Assembly: GCA_902702965.1 (NCBI GenBank)
Contig: CACRXP010000008.1
Span: forward strand, 2,705,560 to 2,769,559
Source of the DNA: Spirometra erinaceieuropaei
Lineage: Eukaryota; Platyhelminthes; Cestoda; Diphyllobothriidea; Diphyllobothriidae
Direction of reading: 5' to 3'
DNA: 64,000 bases
A program made the translations under genes and the position numbers. Each line of letters opens with the position of its first letter. Within the stretch, counting starts at the first letter, position 1. The notes below the pieces were generated by a model that worked only from the letters and a program-made list of their open reading frames with translations, searched no databases and had not been told where the DNA came from. Shown here in pieces: positions 27,201-39,200 of this stretch.

Positions 27201-30200
27201 CGTGTGCGTTACTTTGGATGACAATACTGAGCGTTAGTTCTGCTGGTACCGATCTCACAGGTAGCATTTGTCACTGAATTTGGTTCGGGGTTACCGCGTT
27301 CATGGAACACAATGAGGCCTCGAAGGACTGGTTTCAGGGGAAGGATTGGTTGCATTTCGGTGTAGTCAGACAACGGAATTCTGAAATATCGCCTTTTTCA
27401 ATCGTAATTCCAAAAAAAGTAATTTTTTGTCAAACATACGATCAGTGACAGATCTTATGAAGATCTGAAATGCGTTTTCGATTAAGAATGATTACCCGGA
27501 CGGGGTTGAAATAGTGTTCACTATGTAGCATACTCCCATATTATTTCGGAATTTGCAGTATCCTAGCCTTTGAATGACCAGTTTCCGACGTCCTGTAAAA
27601 ACCGTGCCCGATAAAAGATGACCACTTGATCGGTACGTGTTTTTTCATTTGATTTTCGGCGTCCTTGCAAACTCGAATATAGGTTATGGAAAACATGCTG
27701 AAAGCATACTTTTGCTGCACATTTGTTAGCAAGTCGCGCCGTCTACGCATTGTTTCCCCGAAGAGAGATATATCTATGTTTGGAGAATTTTTTTCCGATT
27801 AGCGATAAATTGTGGGCATGTTCAGCCGCTGCATTGGCGTTTAGTGATTTCAAGCTACGGGGCGTATACAGGTCACATCAGAAAAATCATTTATTCCTCT
27901 ATGCCTTTAAGAAGATATCATTCAAAGCTTCTAGAATTCTGCAATGGTGCGGACTGTTTTGTATACTTCTTGAGGAGCGTCAACGAAAGGGCAGGTACGA
28001 TGCTGTATGCATTGATATTTCACGGTCATTAAAATCCGAAAAATGCTTTTTAAGATCAAAAAGCATTATTTCTTTGAGTATGAAATTTAAAGAAAGAGCA
28101 ATATGCTACCAAATGGGTTGGATAAAAAATAATATTTTACATGTCCTGCATAAAAGATATTTGAGTTCACAAGGGTGTCGAAAATCAAGATAAAAGCACG
28201 TACCGAACAAGTGGTCATCTTTTACCTGGCGCGGTTTTTACAGGAGGTCGAAAATTGGTACATTCAAAGGCTAACGTACTGCCAAGTGCGAAATAGTGTG
28301 GGGTTATGCCACATAATTATCACTATTGCAACCCCGTCTAAGTAATCATTCCCAATCGAAAACGCATTTCAGATCTTCATAAGATCGGTCACTAACCATA
28401 TGCTTGCAAAAAATTACTTTTTCTCGGAATTACGATTAAAGTCCGTGGTTTGAATACACCGAAATATAGCCAGTCCTTCCTCTGGAACCAGTCCTCCGAG
28501 GTCTCATTGTATTCCATGAACCCGGTAATCCTAAAAACTACTCTAAACTCAGTTTCGAATATGTTTCAGACTTTTCACTAATATTTTATGAGTTCGATCT
28601 TTGACTGTGCCGTTCCGTTTAAGTAGTGAATAATTTTAGATGGTCAGCTGAACGTCGAAGTGACCTAAATAGACTTCTTTTTACCCTCGATAGTTCGATT
28701 TTTTTTCTATCTTTAAATATCCGCGGTGCTCTGCGACTCTAGTGTTTTGTATCTTTCTGGGCTAGGGACGGTCTCTTTTACAAACTCACTAACGCCTCCT
28801 CCCATTCCCCTAAGCTAAAAGCTTCTAAGTACAGAACCGGCTCTTGGAAAACGCTGGAAAATCTGTTACCAATGTATGTTAATAAGCCTCTCCACTTAAA
28901 TATGAAAAAAATAAATTCTGCTCGAGGACTGGAAGGGGTTTGGTAAAAGACTGTCGGTCGAGAATGTATTCAGTGCCAAAAAGAGTACAGCCTAGAGTAA
29001 GGAAAAAAGTGACGATCAGACCAGGGGTGATGTTTGAAATCAAAATTACTAACTTCCTACATTGTCTCCACTGCGTCTTTCCCTATTCTCTTTCTGCTTT
29101 CCGATCGTTGTAACTGAAACTCTCTAACTGGCGAGTAGCGTCCTCACCTTTGCCAGCCAGTTTTTTCGCCGAATGCCTTGCACACTTCTGATTGGCCAAC
29201 CGCATGGTATTCCGCTACCTAGCAATTCCCGCGCATACTGTTTGTTACGCAGGCGGAACGCTGTCAATGTCTCTTGATTGGTGAAGACCCCGTTCCCGCA
29301 TGTGTAGTCTGATAGATTACCTAACAGTCCCAGATTTCTCAGTCGTCAACTTATGGATTATGTAGTCAGCTGCCTGTAATTCAAAATCCATGTTCTGTTG
29401 AACGAGACAGTCTTCAGAGTGTGTATGGAGGGGACTTCTAGCAGGATCTTTCTCCTTGCAAAGCTCAACCTTGAGGAGAAGACTTCCGACATGGCGACAC
29501 TGCAAAAGACGCTGGAAGAAGAGAGGAGGAAGCGGTTGACCAAGTCGAGCGGACTTCACAATGAACTCGAGGAGGAGTACGAACAACTTCTGACCCAGAT
29601 AACAACTCTCAGGTGGGTCAAACTTCACAACTGTTTTTCCACTCTTTCTTTCTCGCCGAAAAGGAAACCTGGATTGTCGAGAATCACTAGCACGATGATG
29701 CATACAGTTGGCTTGAAGTATGCGGAATTGTTGGGTCGGACAGGGGAATGTGTACTCCCCCACATACCACGAGGCCCTGTGCTGAATTCTAGCGAGGGTT
29801 ACTAGTCTCGTGGCCTAACTTTAACCCTAACTCATTTTTATGACAATGTACGCAATAAAGTCACAAAAAGAGATCGTTGTAGCTCTATACGACAATATAA
29901 TGGAGGTGTACCTTTAGGATTAATCAAAATGACGCACGAGTATTTAGGAAGCGTTCAGTGCCTAAAGGATTTAGAACTTAGTAGGAAATGCACAGTTTGA
30001 AAATATGCGCACTAGTGTGGGGCGAAATTATTGTGATTTCGTTTTTGCATGTACCGTTCTCACGGGCGTTACGAATGGCATTCAGCGATGAGATCAGATT
30101 TCTGTTGGAGTGCCACATTTACGTGCTACAGTGAGGTCTGAACGCTCATTGCAGGGAGAGTCTAACCCAGAGGGTAACTAAAATTCAAGTCTTCGTGGTC

Positions 30201-33200
30201 TAGATAAAAGCACACGAGTCTGCGTATTTGCTCACTCATTTAAACGGGAACGACAGTCTTAGGGCCCCGCGGAAGTCCTATTCAGTAGGCTCTTTTGGTC
30301 AATAAGTCGTGCGACGGCTGTCCGGGAGTTTTTTGGTGACCGCACTTATTTGTGAATAACGGCCTGACACAGCTGGCTTTTAAAGGCGTATTCCTACCGA
30401 TATATTTACCTCGGAGCCGCATTTAAATTTGTTCCATTTGAGCAATCTTCCTAAAAGACAGATATTTATGCCATAACAGATTATCCGGTTGCTCGCTTTA
30501 CTCTTTACCGCCTAGCCCATATCTTACATGTTTTGGTGGATTTAGAATTCCTCAAAAAGCATCCTGTCCAGTCAAATCTCTTTTTAATCTCTCTCCCCCT
30601 CTCTCTAGCAGCATCTTACTGTTCTCGTGCAGCAAGATGATCATATCACCTGGGAATGGCGTCGTTGATTTGTCCTAGTTGCGGGACGGAAAATGAGGTT
30701 TCCGTTTTTTTATTCGGAGCACTGAGCAGGCGAACAAGAAATGCCAGTTAAATGCTCCTTCGTCGGCACTGACTGCATCTCTCGATTAGTGATCTAGAAG
30801 GCTTTAAATCGGAGCTCAACCATGAAAAGGAACCTATAATAAATTGGTAATGGCCATAGACGTGGGACTTTAAATATGGGATATTTTGAGTAGTTATCTT
30901 TTTCACCGATGACCAAGGATTTACAATTGTTTTTGGGAGTCATATGTTAATCAGAACTGATTACTTCCACTTTCAATTAAATTTCGTGGAACTGCTTTCC
31001 GGGAAGATGGTTGCAACGTCTGTTGCATTTGCAGACTGTCTTGAGTTGCACTTTGGGCGTCTCTAAAATTCACGGAGAATTTTCTTTGATTATGAGCTAG
31101 CTTTGTTTGAAATAGGTCTCAAAACGCAATTGACCTGTAACGACATTTTAAATACTGGCAGAAACTTTGAATGACTACAAGTCAGACATTATGGGTTGCG
31201 TTGATTGGCTGGTTCACTGGATGAACTGTTTTTTTGTTGATTTTGACGTCTTTGAAGATGGACCTGAAAATCAGCCGGAACTCTCCAGTGAAGTAAACCC
31301 AATGGGTGCACACTTATAATAAGCTTTTACCAGATGATATTTCTAGGGCGCGCATCTTCTCGCCGCTTCCAGGCAAAATAGTACGTTGGTGAAATAGTGC
31401 ACCGAAAATAATGCGAGGTAAATTTACGCACCCTTGCTTTGCTGGGAGTGCCACACTCCCGAAAACAAGAACCAGCCAATCACTGGAGGCCACATGCGTT
31501 GTCCTCTATCGCACTGCCAGCGTGATCTTGGTGCCTCGCCATTGGCTGCTCCCCTCGAGCCTGATCGATCCGTGTATTCGAATTATCGCTCAGCTCGTCT
31601 AGAATGTTCTTCCCGAAGTTCATTGGGCCGAATGAAGGCGAACCCCAGTAGGATGTTATAAATACGAGTTACTTTCCCAGTTAGACTTGACTTGCAGTTC
31701 CTAATACACTTTATCGTGGCTGCTCGTGTTCTCCTCCTCTGCCGCGTTGGTATTGCGGACAAGAGTCGAGTATGCATACGCTCCACATGAATTCTAGAAG
31801 GTTCTAGAACGCTCTCAACGGCAGGCACGCCATTGGCCCCAATGTTTCAGTACGCACAGGGGGAAACATAAATAAGGCGTCTTTCTGACGAGTTGAAACC
31901 CCTTGTGTTCGCAGGCGGTCAATAGGGTGCTTGGTCGCCGAACCGGCTCTCTTTCTGTTCCATCTTGCTTTCAGATCATAACACCTGCTAAATGCAAAGT
32001 ATATCCAATTTTTCGAAACACGAATGACGCTGGGGCGAGTTCCTATATCAGGCGTATTTTAGAGTATATCTCCTTGAGAGAGGGCATTTGGAAATGGGTA
32101 CTGCGTTCCGTGAGCGCATGATATTGACGTTTTAGCCCCATGTTCAAAGTCTTGTCGTGAGTAGCCATGCAGGATAAAGTAAAGACTGCTGGTCATGAAA
32201 TTCTCTCAGGTCGTTGAAGTGCTGGAGCATGGAGACAGTCACCTTACTGCCAGTTTTATGTTTCCCACTTCCGGCTTATAGCGTGAAGAATAACTGGACA
32301 TGCGCGATAACCTGCGTCAAGTTAACAAACTTACACCGACAAAGACTGCGACGATAGGGCTTGGTTCTCCTTTCCCTGATTAGTCCGCGATTAAAAGCAG
32401 TAATCGGGTTTATGTGGTTCGGAATTGAAAATTGCACGTGGGCACGCCCATTCGGTTGCGATAGGGAGCACTTGAAATCACGTGTGCTTGCGTTGTCCGC
32501 CTGATTCTGGCCGGATTACGGGACAAAATATGGGCGTTGCATGTTGTTCTGGTGATCCGCACCAGAGCCCTCATACTTGGTGACATAGTAGTCAACAGAT
32601 CGATAATCTAACAGCTCGCGACACCGGGCCTAGCAGGCCGTTAGACCGTCCCTTAAGCCAGCCAAAACCCTCGGGAAGACGGTGAATACCCTATATACAG
32701 TGAGTGACCGATCTCATGAAATGTTGACTGAAATTCTGAAATTCGTTTTCGAATATGAAGGATTGCTTAGGTGGCGTTGTAATACTGATTATCTTGCGGC
32801 ATAATCCTATAATATTTCGGACTCGGCCGGATGTCGTCTTTTTAATACACTGCTTTTCAGGTAACAATCTGGAGAGGCCACCCAAATATCTCTTGCCTAC
32901 AAATAATACCTGCTATACCCATTTGAGTAGATTATGGCCCTAAATATTTGTTGCTTCATCCGAGCTCAATTTTATCTGATCTGCAGTGCACATGTTGCCT
33001 CACTTAGATTACCATAGTCTCCAACAGTTGAGATGCCACCGCTGCAGACCGAGTCATGGTTAATCAACCTTGACCTAGGCTTACACGGCTGAAGAGTGAC
33101 AGCAGTAGTGGGTTTGCGGCTAAATCTACCCTAGCATACCTTAAGACAGTTGAGAAACGATCGCCGTAGACCCACCCTACGTTAAACAACCTTAATATAA

Positions 33201-36200
33201 GCTTCCACTGCTGACAAGCGACCGCAGTAGTCCCTATGCAGATTATTCTATAGTAGCTTACCTACGGACAATTGCAATACGATCGCCGTTGACCGAGCAC
33301 TTGGAGTATCAATTTTTATCATTACTTCCAGAGGTCAGGAGTTACCGCAGCCGCCAGTGTGCGGCTCAGTCCATGGTTGCATAGCTTAGGACAGTTGCGA
33401 TAAGGTCGCTTCTTTGGCCAGTGGTATCTTTTGGGTGCCCTTTCCCGATTGTTATCCCCTAGTCAACTTCAAACTTGACTGTTCTCTCTGTGTTAGTCAA
33501 ACAAGGCAGGGCGTGAGTGATCAAGCTACTGCCAGAAAATTAAAATTTATTCCTTCCTCTCCTTCCTCTTCTTCTTTTTCTTCTTCTTCTTCTTCTTCTT
33601 CTTCTTCTTCTTCTTCTCCTTCTCTTTCTCCTTCAGAATTTCTTGTTTCTGTATCCGTTTTTTAAGAGCTCCGAGAAATAACGGTAAAATCTACGGGCAA
33701 TTTTTTAAACTGACCGCAATTAACATGCCTCTCAAAATATTCCAAAAAACAACGACGGAAATATCCTCTGCGAGATGCTTAATCAAACCTGTGGGTAGAT
33801 GATAGAAAGTTTTTAGTGTTGTTCAGTTTGGAATACTGTCGATGCCACTCTGGTCGAATGTTAAATATTTTGGTATTTGCGTGGCCCACAGGCGCGTTTG
33901 CATCCAAATAAACTGGCCTAACGTAAAGTGAAATAACGAGTAGGTACTAAAGTGCTGGCAAGTGGAATCGTCTGCTGTCTACGATGGGAAAAGGGTCGAT
34001 ATATATATTGGGAAAATGCATAAATGAACAGAATATTTTTATTTTCTCTGTGACTTTCCTTTGGGAATATATGGAAAATGTGTACAGTCGTCTGAAAACT
34101 GTCCCACAAAACACTTCTTTTAAATTACCGACTTAGAAGAGGTTTTGCCTAATTGACCAGGAGAATATTAATCACAGGCCTTTTCGGAGGATTAGGTTTC
34201 GGGTTTGGGTGAGTCTACCGTCATCTGCAGAAGAAAAAGTTTGCGAGGACTCATTCAGCTGGCAAAAGTCTTCATGAAGTGTTTTATTTTGAAAGTTTGA
34301 ACAACTGCAAGTAAGCAATTGGCTGAGAATAAGGCAGAAGCACAAAGTATTCCTCAGATTTTCAAGGGGGTTTCGGGTCTCAGTCGGCTACCCCGTCGCC
34401 AGAAGGCATATAGTAACTGTTCGGATCTTATTTCGTAAACGTACCTGCAGTAAACAAGCCCCAGCCTAGCTCCTAACCCTAACCCCTGACCATAACCCTT
34501 AACCCCTAACCCTAACCCCTAGCCTTAACCCCTAACAGGTACAGCTACGAAATAAGATCATGCCCAGTGAATTTTGCAAAATAAAAATGTTATAATGATA
34601 CCCTTATTTCTTAGCTACTGAGAACGTTTGCTTCTGCAACGTCCATACCCATGACATCAATCCGAATTATCTTCACCATAGTCACCCATAGCCGGTACCA
34701 TGTATTAAAACTCAGGGTCTCGTAATATCATTCTGAAGAACGGAATGTTAGCGACCAGCCTTTCAAGGGCGGTTCGGGTCTCAGCCAACAGCCCCGTCCT
34801 CAGGAAGCTTACATTAATTTTATAAAAAGAAAAAATGTTCTAATGATACTCTTATTTCTTAGCCGCTAACCAGTCTATCGACATGTGACCTTTGCTTCTG
34901 CGAAGTCTATACCCATGAAATCAGTCCGAATTATCCTTGCCGTAGTCACACACATCCGGTACCATACATTAAAACAAAAAGAATACGCGGAAGTCTTGCC
35001 ATATCATTTTGTAGAGCGGAAGATAAGCGGCTTTGACACTGCACACTGCACTATCCTCCGAGGATCCTTAACAAGAATATTATCTGAAATGGGTTTCCAA
35101 ATGTCACTTTGCCTAGAACATTTTGTTTATTCAATGGTGAGCATGGACCTACTTCATGTAATTCTGCAAATGGACTGACATCAATCTTTGTGTATGAGAC
35201 GTTTCCGCATTTCCTTAAAAGTTGTCAATTCTGACCGGCAAAAGATTGCTTTCAATATTTTTTTGTGCTTTGATTTTACTGACAGCTTTAATTGGTGTAC
35301 TTGTGACAGTCGCAGAGTTATGAGGAAGTTTTCGCAAAATTGCATGCATTTACTGAGTTAGACCACTCAGTACACATTTAGGAACTTATTTTTTCCAGCT
35401 CTGTCTATCATCACCAGGTTCGAGTTGATGCGACTTCAGGAATGGTTTCTACCCGACTGATTTCCTTCCGAGCGCACGTGTTTACACATATCAAAATATC
35501 AGACTAAAGAATATGTCTAAAAGGCCTCTCATTGGTTTTAACCATGTTTCTTATTGCCCAACCAATACAGTTAATTGGCTAGTTGCAGAAAGTGCTATTG
35601 ATTGGGGAGGAAAGCCTGTATTGAGTTGCGTATTCGGATCGACGTGTTCCGAGCCGAGGTGTGAGCGAAGCGTACAGCAGTGTGCGTCAAAGCGAAATGA
35701 AAAAGCGAACAACGAAAGCATCCCCACTTTGTTGTTAAGTCTAAGCTGGGCTCTGTCTACTCGACGAATTTACCAAATAACCCTACAAGTTCAATAGAAT
35801 TTCCATCTCTCTTGTTTAATTTCTGAGGAAACTAATGCGCGAACTTGGCGTAACTCTTTCGAAGCAGACTTTTTCAGGCACGCTTCGAAGTTTGATATGA
35901 ATATTTGAGCTGAAATTCATCGGCAACTGCAGAATAACCGCTTAATATTCACAAACCGCCAACATGATTTTAGCTAATACCTGTGCTGTTAGTACGGTAA
36001 ATCATTATACAATTCCATTTCCATCTCTCTTTGCAACGAAATATTATGATATTTCTCAGGCAAAAATACGTGAAAAAGGAGATTTTACTTCACAGAGAAT
36101 CACCAGACTTTATCATATTTTTTTGCAAAACATTTGCTAATTAAATGCGGAATTAGTTTTTTTCATTTGCAAAGCAATCGCCCAGTTTGCAAAATTTTTT

Positions 36201-39200
36201 AAACACTGGAAGTGATTGGAAAAGACAATGTGCATACTAAGTGTGTGAGTAATAATCTTGTCGGTTAAATTCAGAACTCACCTCTTTCGACTGTTGAACA
36301 TAATACCAATATGATTTGTCGTCCAAAATGGATCTCGAAAAACGGACTTCTTAATAACAAAATGCACTGCTGCTCAGGACGCTCTGGAAGTAATCAGGTG
36401 GATTCTAGATTGAGTGTCTAGGTATTCCTGTTTTGTTTGTTATCTTGCCGTATCAGATTCGGTGGATTACGCACTTTTTAGTACTGGGGGGGGGGGGCAC
36501 TTGACACAAATATAATTGAAATCACAACACCCAATAGGGCGTCATAGCTCAGGTAGCTAGAGCGTCGGCTGTACTTAAGTCCTGCCTCTGCTGCCGGAGT
36601 TCGAACANNNNNNNNNNNNNNNNNNNNNNNNNNNNNNNNNNNNNNNNNNNNNNNNNNNNNNNNNNNNNNNNNNNNNNNNNNNNNNNNNNNNNNNNNNNNN
36701 NNNNNNNNNNNNNNNNNNNNNNNNNNNNNNNNNNNNNNNNNNNNNNNNNNNNNNNNNNNNNNNNNNNNNNNNNNNNNNNTGAAAAAATTTTTAAACACTG
36801 GAAGTGATTGGAAAAGACAATGTGCATACTAAGTGTGTGAGTAATAATCTTGTTGGTTAAATTCAGAACTCACCTCTTTCGACTGTTGAACATAATACCA
36901 GTATGATTTGTCGTCCAAAATGGATCTCGAAAAACGGACTTCTTAATAACAATATGCACTGCTGCTCAGGACGCTCTGGAAGTAATCTGGTGGATTCTAG
37001 ATTGAGTGTCTAGGTAATCCTGTTTTGTTTGTTATCTTGCCGTATCAGATTCGGTGGATTACGCACTTTTTAGTACTGGGGGGGGGGCACTTGACACAAA
37101 TATGATTGAAATCACAACACCCAATAGGGCGTCATAGCTCAGGTAGCTAGAGCGTCGGCTGTACTTTATTCTTGCCTCTGCTGCCGGAATTCGAACCTCA
37201 CCCAGCCCTCCGAGTTTCTCACAATTGGGTCAGTTATTGTAGCAGGCGTATGCATAAGCATTTACTGATAGATTAAGCTGTTTCTTCGGTCTGCTCGTGG
37301 TCACCTTCATTTAGAGAATCTTTTTCAAGAGCACATGAAGCCAAACGCAAGATATGCTTCAGAGAATACGAATTTCAGAAGCCTAACGACCTTAGAAGCC
37401 TGAAAAACGCATTGTGTTTCAAAAATCTATTGATCACTTTAAATTTCGATGCTAATACATTTATATATACATACATGTGTGTATTTATGAAGGTGGTATT
37501 CTTTGGGAAACAGTAAACTTTACTGTGTAAATTTTCGAGACTGGTTCCCACGCTCGTCTTCAGACAATGGGCGTGCAAAAGCAATTTACTTCTAGACCGA
37601 GTCTGACAAAGGATTCTATGATTGGTTAAAGTCATCTTCACGGGATTGGTTGAGCCAGTTTGAATCTGTACTGGACGATTTTTTATGTGGCATCTAGATC
37701 GATACGCCGGTTGTTGTATGCCTCATCTGAGTGCATTGCCCCCAGGAATTCGTGGCCTTTCCTTATAGGGCAGGTCCCAACAATGCGAGTGTATTCCCAT
37801 GCAAATGTGTGTCCAGTGTGTGCATGGCCCCCTGGGATAGATGGTCGCGTCTCTTTACCACTAACTGTTGTTCATTTATACGGGTTGAGACAGATTTCCT
37901 AGTTTGGCCACAATAGACGGCATCACAACTAAAACTTGGGATTTTGTAGACAACACCTTTTCTTTCGAAGTAGCCAACCCTGTCTTTAGGGAGTACAAGC
38001 TGTATGCGTAAGGTAGTTGCCGGTTGGTATGCTACGTGCATCTGGTATTTTTGAATTGTCTTTCGACTAGTTCGGATACATTTTTCACGTATGGGAGAGT
38101 TCGCCAGATGGTACGTTTTGGCGCCTGAGCGACCGTAGCATTGGAAATACCATTTCCCTTGAATTGCTGGTGCCTCATTCATTTATGTACGTATAAAGTC
38201 ATGCGGATACCCATTTTGGGAGAAGAGTTTGTAGACACATTTCATTTCTGCATGATAGTTTATTTCATCAGAGCAGTGGATTTTGGCTCGATTCAGAAGG
38301 CTGTAGACTGTACTCCGTTTGTGGAGAGACAGGGTGGTTACTCTCAAAGTGTAGGATAACCTTTGAATACGCTTCTTTGCGAAAAAATGATGCATTAAGT
38401 GATCCATCGCTTTTTCGACGTACAAGATCCAGGAATGGGAGTTGTCCATCAACCTCTGTTTCGAGGTATGCAGTAACTGACATATCGATCTATATGCCAC
38501 ATACAAAATCGTTAAGGACAAATTCAAACTGACTTAACCAATCTCGAGAAGATGACTTTAACCAATCATCAAATCCTTTGTCGGACTCGGTCTAAAAATA
38601 GTGTTTTTGCACGCCCAGTGTCTGAAGACGAGCTGGGGAACCAGTCTCGAAAAATTTACACAATAAAGTTTGCCTAAAAGAAGACGGAGGCACGATCACT
38701 GGGACAGTAGATTTATTTGCCTGAGCTTTCGAACTCGAACTGAAGTTCATCATCAGAGACTGCTTGAGTGCAGCAACTTGTGAACATTTATATCGCTGTC
38801 GCCTGCGGGGAGGAGTACGTCCGTGGCTAGGTAAAGTTTGTGCCGCCTGGTCCACGATGGTCCCCCGGCGTGGGGACGCCGTTTGTACTTCGCGACGGCG
38901 TGAGCTGCGCCACCTTGCTACGTGGGCGGAGCGCGTGATAACACGCAGGTAAATCGATGTGTCTGTTGATAGAGGTGGTGTCCGACACCCACGCTTCCAA
39001 CAGTTCTCAACCCGTCTTGTTGCCGGCTCGCGCCAATATCCGCGTGTTGGCGAAGTCGAACTCATGGTCTTCTTCCAATGTGTGAGTGGCGACTTGGGAT
39101 AGTGGGTCGCCTCTTTGAACGGCCGGTTTGTGCTCAGGTATTCGTGAGTTGAGACGTCACCCTGTCTGGCCTGTGTAGTGGCAAGGACAGTTTTAGCACG

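Noticed and set aside
29317..29763. 148-codon minus-strand frame
   Set aside because: Antisense shadow of coiled-coil exon 7.
33000..33420. Repeated segments considered as a CRISPR-like array
   Set aside because: Irregular spacing and degenerate units in a eukaryotic intron; an old tandem duplication is enough.
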